Assembly: GCA_004794785.1 (NCBI GenBank)
Contig: SJOL01002116.1
Coordinates: 106,374-170,373 of the forward strand
DNA: 64,000 nucleotides
Direction: 5' to 3'
Source: Opisthorchis felineus
Lineage: Eukaryota > Platyhelminthes > Trematoda > Opisthorchiida > Opisthorchiidae
Shown: piece by piece, positions 38,700 through 51,281 of the stretch
Layout: every line of letters begins with the position of its first letter
Position numbering within the stretch: the first letter of the stretch is position 1
Made by a program: the position numbers and the translations under genes
Notes under the pieces: generated by a model
What the model was told of the DNA's origin: nothing
Seen by the model: the letters and a program-made list of their open reading frames with translations, nothing else
Databases searched by the model: none

Positions 38700-41104
38700 A
38701 GTGGAGAGAGCAATGGCAAGACACATCTCAATCCTGACAAGGAAAATTACCGATAGAAGATACGAAGATATGAATGGATAAGCATAGAAACCTGAATACA
38801 CATAACCATGTGCAAAAAACCTGCTCACCGGAATTCAAATTCGCCTTAGCTGCAACTCAGCTGACTGGGCACACATCCGTTAGGCGAGTTTGAATCCCGA
38901 CCAACGATGTTTTTTGTCTGTCTTAGGTGTACGTGGGTCCCTAATCAAGAGTTTTGAGCAACAGGGTAAAAAGTTCGAGTTCCCATAACGGTGTTCGTCT
39001 GAACAAAAAAATCGATGGTCACACCATATCCGGTTATGAGTTCTGTCAGGGTGATGTGTATGCACTCACGAGATGGCGCACGCTGCAGCACTGGGAATCG
39101 AATTGAGGCTGACCAAAAGACCACATGAGTCGAGTGCATTGCTTCCTTTAAGGTAGTCATTCAGAATTGTTAGGGTAAAAAAGTATCGTGCAGTTTTCCA
39201 CATGTCATTTTAAGTTGGCTATTTTGGGGCAAAAATAATCCCGCTCTGTTGTTAGAAGTAGAGGTGGAAGGTCAGGACATCCGACGAAGTCTGTTTTAAA
39301 CAAGGCCTCCGTAAATCACAGCATTCCCATAAGCCATAATCAGTATTATTATAATTCTCATCGGTGTTTTGGCGCCAAAATACTAGCGCAAATTCGATGA
39401 ACTGTAATAAGCTGGAGCACCGCAAATGTGCCAAATGTAGACCTGAATGGTTGTGCAATGGATATGCAAAATCCAGGTCCAGCAATCCTTTTAAGTTACA
39501 TTAAAAAACACGTATATGTAAAAGCAGAAATTACAAGTGGCCCTAATTCAAAAGCCACGACGTTTAGGGTGTCGATTCAGCTCCGTTGGTTATAAAATAG
39601 CTGCAACTTTCAGTCACCCAAAACGACTGGTTGAGTTGTCAGGCAGCCTTGTGAAAGAAGCATCTGACGACAGATCCTGATTAAAGTGGTCAGTTTGAAG
39701 GAACGGCGGACCTACACCCAAAGCTCGGCTTTCAAATTGTTCCGACACTATCCTGTCAGCGCTAGTTTGTGTAGAAATCCGCCTTGAAGGTCTGTAAACT
39801 GCATGTGTTATCCGGAGGTTTGCTGCTATTTCTCATGCATAGTGCCTGCAACACCCGGCCACGTTCGTAATGATCCCCATACAACGGAACGCGGAGTAAT
39901 CCGCCCAATACGATACTACTAAATACGACATTATGCAAGTAGACAACAAACCCCCAACTTTTCAGACCTCTGGGGAGCGGGGCAACTGTGCACCAAATAA
40001 CGGGGTTGGAAAATCTGTCGCTCGCGGGTATGAACAAAAAGGGATTGGCACACATCCTACTGAGGTTGACGCGGCTGAGGAGACACGTAACTGGTCAGGC
40101 AAAAGGTCGACACAGGCAGGGTTAGAGAGAAAGGACACGGGCAAGGGTTGTCACGCTGTCAGGCAAAGTGACCGGTTTGATGTGGACGCAGAAAAAGAAA
40201 GGGCATGGACACAGTCATTCTCGGGTAGACAAGCATGAACACGTGGTAAATCAAGCATCAATCCTGAAACGTATGCGGAAGATCACGGGTAAGGATTTTG
40301 GAGCTGATTAATGAAGGGTTGAAGCAGACAAATTAGCTGCAGGATTCTAGGGATTTTCAGCCAAATCTGATGCAGTAGCTAATCTGATGGAGCGAAAGGC
40401 TAATGCTTAAATTGAATGACAAGGTCTATCAGAGCCATCCCAACCCGAACGTCCGCTCCAAAAGACAAGGGGTCATGAAAGGAGCTCCTGACCGACCGGC
40501 ATTTTGGATACTCTGCCAGTTACTCAAGGGAACTCAGCTTGCTTGCAGATCACTAGCAGTTCGCAGCACGTTTCTAGTTTGCTTACCAGGTACATGACAC
40601 GAAGCCCAACAGATGGCGTTACATCCAAGAGATAACACAAGTCGCTGTAAGGTACATATCTAAGAGTTGAAGCTGTAAAGATGACGATTGTTTAGCAAGA
40701 CGCTAACACACACTGTGACGTATTCATTACGTAATGGCTCCACTTGAAAAACTCCGCCACTATCTAACAACCAAAAGCATAAATGTTCGCGATGCGTACC
40801 GCAAACGACTGACATAAGTCAGTCAACAGACCTTTCTGTCTTGTGGATAGCACCACCACCAAAACGTATAAGAACCGGATTCAGTTAAGCGATGAAAGCC
40901 CCTGGGTTGGGCAGCCGGGTTGTGCATTTATTGTTACCTCAAACTCAGTTTTGTATGCATTATATTAAATTGTCCTGTCCTTGGAGCCATATTGCTTGCT
41001 GAGTTTACCATTAGATGTATCTCACTTGTACAGAGCCCAAGCCTATAGAAACACCAAGTGAACCGTAGCTGATTTGGCTTGGCAGTTTTAGTTTTTTATC
41101 GGTA
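38700..41104. other. no supported gene
   Basis: Open frames at 39.8-40.2 kb overlap on both strands. The plus one (GYEQKGIGTHPTEVDAAEET) is very hydrophilic and unmatched. No repeat family recognised. Confidence 0.45.
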
Positions 41105-41690
41105 TTACCTCCAGCTATTTATGGCAAGCATTCTGTTCTCCATGGTGGAGGATGTTCTGAGAGACTTTCAGGTCTTTGACCACCGATGTCTCAGACCTAT
41201 GGCTGGAGTCGGCTGAAACCGGCGAATTCGGAATGAAGTGAACAGGATGCAGGTCTTGGGTGAAGTCACCGTTCACCTGTAGTACCCCTTTGGTGCCTAG
41301 TTGTCATGGCATCCGAAGGGAGCGGGGTGAAGTAGACGGTACTTCACTCAAAGAATGCATCCAGCATTGCAAGCTAAAATGGATGGGCCATGTGTTACGC
41401 ATGCCGAGAGGAGTGCTGTTTTCCGTGCCTAATTCGGAGTGGAGAAGACTTAGAGGTGGACAGAATTCGACATGTTAGAGGGGAATGAGGGATGTTACGA
41501 AAACTCTGGGTGCTGTTCGCCTCTCAGGATGGGGGCCACGTAACCGTCCATGTCCGTAGACACGGAACGATGTGGCAGCCAACTGATGTCAGTGGCATTC
41601 AAGCTGTCAGTTTCTATCCAGATCTTCTGACTGAGTGTTGGAGGTATAGGCACCTTGCATGTCTGTGGTAGGCTGGCCATTTATCACTCT
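41105..41690 (+). mobile_element. non-LTR retrotransposon, 3' end of RT ORF
   Basis: Plus-strand pieces in order: VEDVLRDFQVFDHRCLRPMA, CIQHCKLKWMGHVLRMPRGV, VLFSVPNSEWRRLRGGQ, then GAVRLSGWGPR and CQWHSSCQFLSRSSD. This is the C-terminal region typical of fluke LINEs (VFDHRCLR, WLGHVLRMP, GGQ, GWGPR, QW). Several stops and frame changes show it is dead. About 150 bp of probable 3' UTR follows. Confidence 0.85.
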
Positions 41691-42439
41691 CCTTTCCCAT
41701 TATAAGGCTTTATTCAAATAAATTGACACAGCTGTAAGGCAGTGAAGCACCAGTGTTCACATCCCATGTTGCTGTCAATGATGGTGGTGGAGGCTGTGGA
41801 TTAGTTGGGTCGTGTTCAAGCACGAAATGTGCATACCTCCATGTCATGATACTGCTTGGATGACCTCAAGAAATTAGGATCGGCCGGGACGTCCCAGACT
41901 GGTGGTGCACGTAGGCACACACCTGCCATCTACAGGGTAGAGGTCAACCAACTAGCTACTTCCAGTGGACTACTGACACGGCCTAGAAGGCCCCTCATGG
42001 GAATAGGACAAGCTGTTGTAGAGCACTTCAGCTTATGCTTTACACTTGGTGTCTCATCCAAAAAGCCGACCACATCTGTCATTAGGTTGTCAGTCCATTT
42101 CGTTTCGGGAATCTGGTGGTAGATGACCCTCTGATATAATCATACTATGACTACTTTCCACGTCGATCGGCTGAATGCATACTGAGTTGTTCGGGTATAT
42201 AATGAAGCAATGATCGTTTTGCCGGCGTAAAGAGATTAACGGCAGCACAGGTGTGAACCTCGGCGGAAACAGTCATGTCTACTGATTAGTAGACCGACCC
42301 TTTGCTCGAGAATGAAGGGACTAATAACAGAGTCCTGAGGATTGATACCAGACCATCTGCAGGCATCAGCTCATACGAATTTCTCCCTCTTGCGTATAAA
42401 TTGAAAGTGGCAGCGTTACCTCAGGATACCACTAACCAT

Positions 42440-42640
42440 GGACTTGGGGACTGTCATAACATGGTTGGAACAACCTGATGACCAGATGGGCCATCCTACA
42501 ACGCTCACAGCCTTGGTTGTAATGGAACTGAAGAGATGCGGAATCGATGTCGCGGGTCTCAGCGAAAGACGGTTGGTTGACCAAGTAAGTCTCTGAGAAG
42601 TTGGTTCGAAGTGAGTAGATTGAATGATTCGCAGCTCGGT
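42440..42640 (+). mobile_element. non-LTR retrotransposon endonuclease remnant
   Basis: The plus-strand frame reads TALVVMELKRCGIDVAGLSE followed by RRLVDQ. This is the apurinic-type endonuclease signature of RTE/CR1 LINEs (LxxxLxxxxxDIxALSETR), with the catalytic Glu of SE-x-R kept. The long minus-strand frame over 42416-42910 is an antisense shadow. It sits just 3' of the LINE end at 41.7 kb, so two elements lie head to tail; 41850-42440 may be the 5' UTR. Confidence 0.65.
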
Positions 42641-43969
42641 AGAGCACAAAGAATTTAACGCATATTTGAAAATCATCCACGGACCGAGAACGAAATCGAT
42701 CCAAATCGTATGTGGCATTATCCTCTGTTTGCAGGTGTTAATCAGCGCGGTTCGATGCGACAAGCAAATCTGGAAATGGACGCCATCGCACAAAACAAGG
42801 CTGAACAGCGGTGTGCTTGACTGAAACCACGACATATCCAATCTACGGACGACGTACCACGCAAGTACTGATATCGATAAGGAAATAAGTTCGTCAAAAC
42901 TGGTTTTCAACTGTAGGTGAAAGCATCACACCATAACTCCGAGCAGAAAAATACCACTGGGTTCCCTGTCACAAAGTTGCTTCTCCGAAGGATCACACTT
43001 AAAGCAGTGGTATGTAGGGATTTTTAAGTCATCGAGAAAAGTGGAATGGAGAACAATGTGATCAGTGGGATATTTTTGCGTAATAAGAGAATTCGCGCTC
43101 AGTAAAATCGGGTCCATGCAAAAGTTTTCTTCATGGCATAACACCAGTCTACAGGATCATTTATTCGGGTTACGATCGAACAGACAGGCGCGCATTGCTG
43201 TGCATTGTTTTGCATGCGGTGAAATCTTGAACTACGATTCAATCGATTTGACTGCTTTTTCACAAACGAGCTATTTTAGTCCAACTTGAAATACAAAACA
43301 ATAACTGACCGTCAAAACAGCACAGTTTCGCAGAACTGGGTGATCGATTTACCCATAAAAACATGGCTGCTTCAAAACCCTATTACCTGTTCTAACTGGG
43401 GTAGTTTAGTTCCCTTTGGTCTGGTATTTATGAACAGTACTAGCTGATGGGTATGAGGAGACGACAGTCACAACGTCAAGTGAAACGGGTGGTTCGGACC
43501 ACACGAAATATCCCACGATGAATCCTGACCACACGTTATGAGCTCTGCAAGCCACCAAGAAAATGCACTCTCTCGTTCAACAAATGCTTCAGCAAACAAT
43601 ACATGTGGCAAGTGAACGGTTCCCCATGTGTTTGCGATTATTTTGAAGTATTCACCGGAAGGGCTAACTCTTACTCGATTGTTAAATCATACTGTGGATT
43701 GTTACAGCCATTACAACAGCAAAGGTATCCTCATGATTAGCAATATCTATATAGAAACCAATACTTCAGTGCCGTACCTGTACCCGGGCTGAGAAAGTGC
43801 TCGGCGCGCAAACCTAGCCAGGAGGACCATTATGGCCATTAACCTCAGTGAAAGGCAGTGGGGGGTAGCAGCATACTACCAAAGCTTATGAATTTTTTTA
43901 CGAACAACTCACCGTGAATTTTATAAACCATAACCCGAAAGCCTAGGAGACCTCTGGCACTTGGCCAAC

Positions 43970-44251
43970 CTAGTAAGAATGCTCCGTGAGGGTGATGATG
44001 GTAGCTCCCAGGTTAGTTCGGTCTACAACAGAGGCATATAAACCTAAACGACCGGCGGTCAGTTTTGCCCACTTTACTGTGGCTAGCTCCTTTGACAGGA
44101 TGGGATGCTTGGCGATGTCCACCTCATCTACTGCCAGCCGTTGTGTGAATCGCCGTCTCCGCCTCAAGATTTCTACGTTTCCTAAATCTATTCTGTGTGT
44201 TGTGTTTAATGCACGATCCTGCATCGCCTGCTGTACTTCTTCATGGTTCAT
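43970..44251 (-). CDS. unidentified 93-residue ORF, possibly repeat-derived
   Basis: A complete minus-strand frame from ATG (A at -3) to TAG starts MNHEEVQQAMQDRALN, has a basic run RRRRRFTQRLAVDEVDIAKH and ends LYASVVDRTNLGATIITLTE. Composition is protein-like: charged, balanced, no low complexity. The plus strand is also open over the same bases (to 44402), so one of the two is a shadow. It lies 1.6 kb beyond the last CYB5R exon on the same strand but shows none of the missing CYB5R motifs. It may be an exon of another gene or a retroelement ORF fragment. Confidence 0.3.
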   Translation of the reverse strand: MNHEEVQQAMQDRALNTTHRIDLGNVEILRRRRRFTQRLAVDEVDIAKHPILSKELATVKWAKLTAGRLGLYASVVDRTNLGATIITLTEHSY

Positions 44252-44734
44252 TTACTCCCTTCTTATGATAACCAATTCTGATGTGTGGTTTCCTGGCTGT
44301 TTATCCCATGTAGACCTTAATGCATTTGTTGCATTTACTTCTGTGTACACAGCCCTTGGTCCTTTCAGCCGAGAGACGATCCTTCAATTACATCAATACT
44401 GAGCTTTTTACTTTCCGGAACGCTACTATAAAACTGGCTGCGTTCAGCACCCATCAAGTGATCTGAGATCCTAACCAAAAATAATAGTACAAGCAATAAA
44501 AAAGAATGGACCAGAGCGTGTGCATACACACTAGCGACGTAAATGGGACACATTGCACGCAGCCGCCATCAAAAATGAAGATAATCTAGCCAATCAGGTG
44601 CCGCAATAAGCCATCAAGCCTATAGTTGATGGTGGAAGTGTCAGGGCTATGAATAGCTTTCATCATCCACCCTCTCTCGGTGGATCATAGAACTAAGAAG
44701 GTATAGTCCATAAAGGTGTTCAAGTCCTACCTAT

Positions 44735-44965
44735 TTTCATGAAGGTTGCTGAAAACTTTTCACCCTTCTCCAGTAGGCGCATTTCCCGAGGTTCCGTCAA
44801 CCTCATGTTCTACCTGAACCCAAAATCCACGAAATTCGACTAATACACTCATTCGCACACCAATTTGGTTTTCAAGGGTGACTCATCTTAATTCCACGTG
44901 AATCTCTCGTTTATGAAGAATATCATCCAGATTAAGCTAAACTGGTATGCAAATGAGTGTATTTG
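44735..44965 (+). repeat. 296-bp monomer copy, diverged
   Basis: Landmarks present in order are AAGGTTGCTGAAAAC, CGCATTTCCCGAGGTTCCGT, CTCATGTTCTACCTGAACCC and ACCAATTTGGTTTTCAAGGG. This covers the monomer junction, so copies spread from a tandem or circular template rather than as one fixed unit. Confidence 0.75.
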
Positions 44966-45416
44966 TCGAGAGCATTACCTAATTTGAGGGGAAGCAACAG
45001 AATGTTTGCAGATTTTTTAACTATGCAATATTTACCGATGAATTCGGTGGGTCTCCGCTGTGACGTCAACGTCACAGACCGTCAATTTGCTTACAAACCG
45101 ACGACGATCTGATAGCGAGGTTGGGACACACAAGTTTGTATGTCCGGCCATTGATATCACTGCATTACTGTGTACCGTTCATACACGCGCCAGATTGGCA
45201 CCAAAAAATAGGTTCCCTTGAGCCATCAGATACAATTTAGTGCGAAACTTATCGAAAAAAGCCACCCCGGAGGAGATCACACAACTTTATGTTTCGTAGT
45301 GCCCTCTGCTGAACGAACATTGTTGTCTCAGTGTTCCCCATGAATTTTTTGCAGCGCATGGTCACTGTTTGCATTAGGAGGGGGAGTAAACAAAGCAAAT
45401 CCGAAACTGTGAAATA

Positions 45417-45590
45417 TACTCATTTGCAAACTAATTTCGTTTTACGGGGTTCCACCTGAATCTCGCGTTTACGGTGTCTTTCAACTGAATGTACTGCACA
45501 AGGGCAGTCTCATGTTGGTACGATATTCGAGATATCGCATTATATTTTCTTGACGAGACACTACTTACAAGGTCGAAGAGCTCCAAGCAA
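45417..45590 (+). repeat. 296-bp monomer copy, partial
   Basis: It contains ACTCATTTGCAAACTAATTT, CTTTCAACTGAATGTACTGC and GATATTCGAGATATCGCA. It lies just downstream of the last CYB5R exon seen. Confidence 0.8.
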
Positions 45591-45899
45591 TTTCATAAGC
45601 AGCATTTCGTCAACAACAAAAAATCAGAAAACGGTTGTACAAGAACCAACAGTTAGTCTTTGCCCAAGATAAGCCGAAAATCACGAAAAGTGGACAACAC
45701 AAATAATTTCAGTATCCGTACGGGTTACGCGGTACTTCGAATGACATAGCGGAGTGAAGTAGTTATGCCCAACGGGCATTCATGGTGAGTGTGATAATTG
45801 TGTTGCTTGAAATGCAGAAACGGACACAGTGGCTAAAATCCGAAACGACACTTAGATTTCCAACTAAGGAAAATAGGAAAGCCGATAGTGGCTACTCAC

Positions 45900-45999
45900 T
45901 TGCAGGTGGCTCCTTGACCACATACCACACGCGAAGTTGATTAGGAAATTTCGTGGTATATGCATCCAGTTCGTCACGGAGCAAAATGTCACCTTCGGA
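45900..45999 (-). CDS. CYB5R: NADH-cytochrome b5 reductase, NAD-domain exon (internal)
   Basis: This minus-strand exon of 100 bp has an acceptor ending GGTTTTCAG and a donor GTGAGTA. It translates as SEGDILLRDELD, then FPNQLRVWYVVKEPP, aligning with the family block ExDILLRxELxxL followed by FKLWYTLDxAP. It starts on a codon boundary, as required by the 49.7-kb exon, and ends with one spare base. The intron between the two is about 3,726 bp. The next exon should carry the GFV, HLP and CGPPPM motifs. I looked for the antisense of CGPPPM at lower coordinates and did not find it, so the terminal exon may lie outside the window, be diverged, or have been missed. Confidence 0.93.
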
Positions 46000-48727
46000 C
46001 TGAAAACCAAGAAACACGAAAAAGACGGGGACCAACACCTCTTAGTTCGTTACAAACTGAAGAAAGGTTAGGAAAAAGACGATTAAGTGGGCATGAACAA
46101 AACTGATCGGTCGATATACACGACGGTGAAAGCATGTAGAGATGGAGAGTATCATATGATAACACACAAGATGACTCGCAATTGACCGTCGAACATTTTC
46201 TGTCTGCCACCACTTTCCTCACCTTCTCACACGCCAGATTCGCTCAAGAGCCTTCTCATCCATCGGTTAACAAAAGCGGAATGAACTCCCTGTCCATAAA
46301 GCTGAAACAACTTTGCATAAAAACGAATTGGCCCCTGGTACCATCTGTTCATTCTCAAGATTTCATCAAACGTCAGGTCATCAAAAGACAGGATCACAGA
46401 CTATAACAACCAACCCATGAAGAGGCCCGTCGGAAAACGCGTCACTCACTAGAATAGTCCAGATCGCGAGCTGCCGCCGATTTTCCGTACTAGTTTTAGG
46501 TTTATAGAGGCCATGCTGGAAGCCATGGAGTCTACTACTTTGTTTTCCGACGAATAGCTTAACCCTTCTCCTCCTGGTGTTGTGAAGAAATGTACAGTAA
46601 TTTCAACAAAACGTCTTTTCTGCTAAATATGCCCACCGTAATTTAGAGCACATAAGTCACGGTCATATGATTCCGATGTGGTCTCGTCAAGCGAATAACA
46701 TAAGGCTGTGGAGAAAGGGGAAATTACAATATAATTGGTTAAGAACACTAGTCAATAAAATCAATATGAAGTACTTTCCTTGTTTAGTTCCTCGAACCAA
46801 ACCACATGATTAATGCACCTGCGCCTCATTCGATCGATACCACTCAACGGCCAAATCGTTCGGTGTAAGGTACCGACAAAAATCCACTCAAAACAGCTGA
46901 ACTAATTGCAGTCAGACTACGGCAACCGATCTTTTGTTATCAGAAGCGCCACCTGGAAGCAATGGACTGCCATGGCCCACTACAAAAGTAGCTCCACAAA
47001 TTGTGGAACGATTTTATTGACTAAGTCTATTGCAACTTGCTCCCCCTCTCTCTCTTTATTATCCTACTTACTTGTGTATTTACCAGACGAGAACAAACGG
47101 AAATCATATGCTTACAAAATATGTTCGGAATCCTCGATCCGTTTAATAAACAGACATCTTTTAGCATGATTGTTGCCTCACTTTACAGCAAACCTAATAA
47201 AAAAACATACCTGTGGAAAACAGCGAACAAATTCGAGGCCGCGACTCGCAAGTGCGGCACCAGAAAGCCTAGTGTCTACGCACCCATCAACCGACTAGAG
47301 TCCTTTGTCGGAGAACTGTCAAGTGGGATTAGCAGTGTGCTTACACTAACCATATAAGGTGAAATGGTATCTGTTCCCTGATTGGCCTGTTACATCGAAG
47401 CCGATGGATAACCCCGCACACAACGGGCAGTGCCACACGCGCTTTGTGCTTTGGTACCATATCGGTGCATGTGGTTGTTCCAGTTATCTGTGTGCTCTCA
47501 GGAGTAATACTCCTCCACCCTCAGTCGAATTCAACGTTGTGTCCGGTCTAGGCAGGTGGCCACACATTTACACATGAATCGATAAGTGATTTTCGACTAG
47601 CGATGACTGGTGGCACTGGAGCGCGATCAGCCTTTCAAAGAAAGTCTGGCACAGTTACGTAGAAAGTACTCTGCATCACAGCTGTCGGACGGCGCTGTAT
47701 GATAAAGTGCTCCCTCTGGATGACAGATTATTGAAAACATCTGCTTTTAGGACATCGGCAGAGCACTCAAGTTTGCACGTCTGGATGCAGTTTTTCAATG
47801 AACAACTCGTGATAGCGGCCTGACTCAAGACTATTTGTGTCAATGAATTCCGTCAGCAATTCGTCATTAACTTAGACTGGTTAGGCTCGACGGAGCAGTT
47901 TTTCAACCAGGCCAGACTGAGTATACCGGTATTTCGGTTAATGAAACTCCTGCCCCGGATATAGCCACACACTGAAGTTGCGGGCTTAGATACATTTATT
48001 GCTTATAAGCCCGCTTTCCCACAATTGATAACATGATCACGTTTGATATGAGTAATATGTAACTAACATATGTGTATACATTGCATAATGATAGCAAGGT
48101 TTTTTTATCAAACATGAATAAATCCTATTTACGAGCTACTAAACTTGAATGAATGACTGCGGTAATGGCATGCCTCGGAAAGCCAGTTTGATCAGTGTAT
48201 CGATCAGGCTGCTGTACAAGCTGCCTGCGGCTACGCGAGTACGTATTCAGTAAACGGAAATTAGGGATAGGGTCATTCAAGGAAAGAGACAAAAAGGATA
48301 GGCTAGAGAGGGGAAATTGCAAACACTGAAATGCCTTTTTTTCGTTCCGATGTACAATTGCAACAGTCATATTTCGAAACAAATGACAAAATCAGGAATT
48401 GGCTTTGACTGCATCCCGTGAATAATCATCTTATCGAACATAGGGTTCCTCACTCGATGTACCTAGGTTGTTTTGGTGAACTCGCGCGAAATGCAGCACG
48501 AGAGTTTGTCCTTGGCCTAAGTGTCGTAATCTAAAGGAAATTCGGTACGTGCAGGGCATAGGTAGTCGTTCTGCGAAGAGCATTTACATATGCAGTGATG
48601 ACAAAACTTTCTGATAAGTGACTGCATAAGTAGCAGGATCCTCATACCCAATAGCCGGTTCCGGCAGCTCAGATGAGAGAGACTGTTCCTCCGGTCGAAC
48701 ACAAGCAGACAACTTGTCGGTAGTCAA

Positions 48728-48969
48728 GGGAATTCACTATAATTCACATTCACATTACTCTAGCCGGAACGGTCCCTCTCCTGTCCTGCTGCAATTATTC
48801 TGGTGCGTCCACACCAAAGGGGAATGCACTGGACTTGATGAATTCTAACAGGAGCGAAACTCGAGTCCAGTGCTCCCCCCTTTGATGTGGACTGACGAAA
48901 AGAATTGCGCCCGGACAAGGGAAGCACTATTCAAACGAGAGTGATATGAATGTGAACTCTATAATTCCC
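48728..48969. mobile_element. 242-bp foldback MITE
   Basis: The sequence is a near-complete imperfect palindrome centred at about 48848. The left end reads GGGAATTCACTATAATTCAC and the right end is close to its reverse complement (GTGAACTCTATAATTCCC). Inner matches include CAAAGGGGAATGCACTGGAC against the reverse of GAGTCCAGTGCTCCCCCCTT. There is no coding capacity. Target duplication is unclear. It lies in the 3.7-kb CYB5R intron. Confidence 0.75.
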
Positions 48970-49725
48970 ACAACCATCTACAACTGATTCACCATAATAC
49001 TGTCATCCTCCGTTGTCGTCCCGTTGGAGAAAAAAGCACTTCTTCCGGTGAGGGCCAGAATGTATTCAGTGACGAGGCACAAATTCTATGGCGTTGTAAA
49101 ACCTAACTATGGTTTACGAGCTTAGTCGCAGATGAGCGAAAAAATATTCCTGATAACTTCTGAAGTTCGCCAGCCTGCTCCAAGAGACGTGGAATCTCTT
49201 TTCTGAATGACGGTCTCTCTTGCCGGTAAATCCAATAACTCACTACGAAGAATTAACAACTAAGTGACAGCTAAGCTCGGTGTTTCCTACAGGGTTGTAG
49301 AACTCCCTGCTGAAATCATAAAGCTGTCCAAGAGGGCAAAACAGTACGTCGAGACATCTCTTTTTACGTTCATTCTGGCTTCATAGGAGTGACATTATGG
49401 TCAACTGGCATAAAAAGATCAGAGAATGGAAAACGGGTGAGACAACGTTATGGGACCACCCCAAGGTTCTACGTCGTCCCGAGAGATTTTGACAGTTTTC
49501 CAACCATTTCGCATCAAAACCCTGATAATTAACTAAACCATAATTTTAACGAGCGTATGAGCAACGTTTCGGCTTCGCTGGTCCAGTATTTTCTCTTATT
49601 TAATTAACATTCGGAAGAACACCGGAGGGAAAACCTGAAGCACATTACTGAGTCAAAACAGGCAGCATAAGAATACGGGCCAAGTTTGGTGAAATTACTT
49701 CAGAACGACAAAGATCGCAACTCAC

Positions 49726-49895
49726 ATTGTTTGCAAAAACTAGAGATAGTCGCGTCATGTCCTTGTCATTACTGAGAATGTACGACAGGAGTTGGAACAT
49801 TGGGGTTATTCCGGAACCACCGCAGATCATGTTCACGAACTTGGCAGTGTACTTCTGGGCCGGACTAGCTTCGTCTGGTTTGATGTCGAACACGC
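49726..49895 (-). CDS. CYB5R: NADH-cytochrome b5 reductase, NAD-domain exon (internal)
   Basis: This minus-strand exon of 170 bp has an acceptor ending CCTTGGCAG and a donor GTGAGT. Joined to the upstream exon it reads KGLGVFDIKPDE, then NMICGGSGITPMFQ, then LSLVFANN. The family signature GGxGITPM forms the pyridine-nucleotide binding loop of ferredoxin-reductase-type enzymes, and LLFAN is the conserved strand that follows. The exon starts two bases into a codon, matching the single base left by the 58.9-kb exon, and ends on a codon boundary. The upstream intron is about 8,962 bp. An ATG lies a few codons upstream in the same open frame, but the homology and acceptor show that this stretch is intron, so that ATG is not a start. 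Length and spacing of motifs agree with vertebrate CYB5R3. Confidence 0.95.
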
Positions 49896-51281
49896 CTGCC
49901 AAGGGAATGTAACGTTTGTCAGAAACTACACCCATGCGAGATCGATTGGAAAATTCATTACAGCAATAGTTTTGGTCAATAAGGGCCTCATCACAACTGT
50001 TGAGCTGGTTGTTTGGAGCAGCTTGTCATTCAACAAAACTCAGAGTTCCAACCCGAATGAAGCCAATGAACAAATGTCAGCCAAAGAACTGTCGCGGTTT
50101 ACGGTAGTCTGTAAGTTCTTATGGGTTATAAACACAAACTTGCAAATTCTCAAGTGGACATGACTCATGAGAGGAAAACGAAATCCACAACAGCGTACAA
50201 ATCTAGCGGTGGCTAGGCAAAAGATAAGACATTCTACTTACCATATTTCATCTTCAACGTTGGGCAAAACTACGACAGCTGGACACGGTTGGCGCCTAAT
50301 CATCATAGTAAGGGGGATGATAAGTTCAACAAAATTTGCACTCTAAGAGCGAAGACAGTTCCTTCAACCTATTCATCTTTTAAAATATAAAATCAAGAAT
50401 AACTCTGCGCACTTCAGGACACCACGCACGGAAACCTGAAAAAGTGAAGAATATCCGCAGAGGAGGCTCGACTTAATGGTATGCTGCGTAAAGTACCGCA
50501 CAAATGTAGGTGAGTGATAATCGATAGCACTAGTCTAATAAAGTCCCAGCTCATTCGCGATCGAATTAGCAGTTAGCAAAGGACAGTTTCAGTTGGCACA
50601 AGGGATAGCTGAAACATTGGTAACAAGAATACCTAGCATACCTCAGCAACTACTTTGTGCGCGTGTGATGTCTTTTCAAAATGACAGCTAGGTGGCGGAT
50701 TACGAGGCTGATTTCGGACTCGTGTGTGCAACTGAAAACGGTATGGATGGTGACAAACGCCGCAACCAGTACATTTTTATGACGGATCAGAAGCGAAAAC
50801 TGACTTCTACAGGCCTGAAAGCAGATGTGTTCCAAAAAAACTAGTCGAAGAAAACTTGCCATTCCAGTGTCACGTCTGTGTGTTGTACTTGCACAAGTCA
50901 CTTTTCAAGTTCTAGCCGGACGAACTCTAAGCGGCTACGAAATCCCAAGGTGCCGGCGACAAGACGGAAGTGAGAAAACAAGGAAGTCTGTGGGTAAAAG
51001 AATTGCCCACTTTTTCCAGGTCCAAAGGTAACCAATCAGAAAGTCCAACTAGGATTAAAACCGGCAATCTGTCAGTTAGGAGCTCGCACCCTGAGATACC
51101 CACGGCGCCGTTCGACTTTCAGCAGTTTAGAGACTAAATTCATCCATACTGAAGGGAATTTGAGATTCCAGAGCTGTCAGATCCTTGTAGACAGACTTGT
51201 TAGTGTGGTTTCCAAGTTGACAGCCGAGTTAGCTGGTGTGTCATACTATAGTCTATATCAGTTATCCCCTAGGACACTGTA

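Noticed and set aside
42416..42910. 164-codon minus frame
   Set aside because: Antisense to the LINE endonuclease remnant.
49727..50163. plus-strand frames opposite the CYB5R exon
   Set aside because: Antisense shadows of the GGSGITPM exon and flanking intron.
50238..50338. minus-strand exon-like block with good acceptor and GTAAGTAG donor
   Set aside because: The translation (ANFVELIIPLTMMI...) does not fit CYB5R and the flanking CYB5R exons already join in phase without it.
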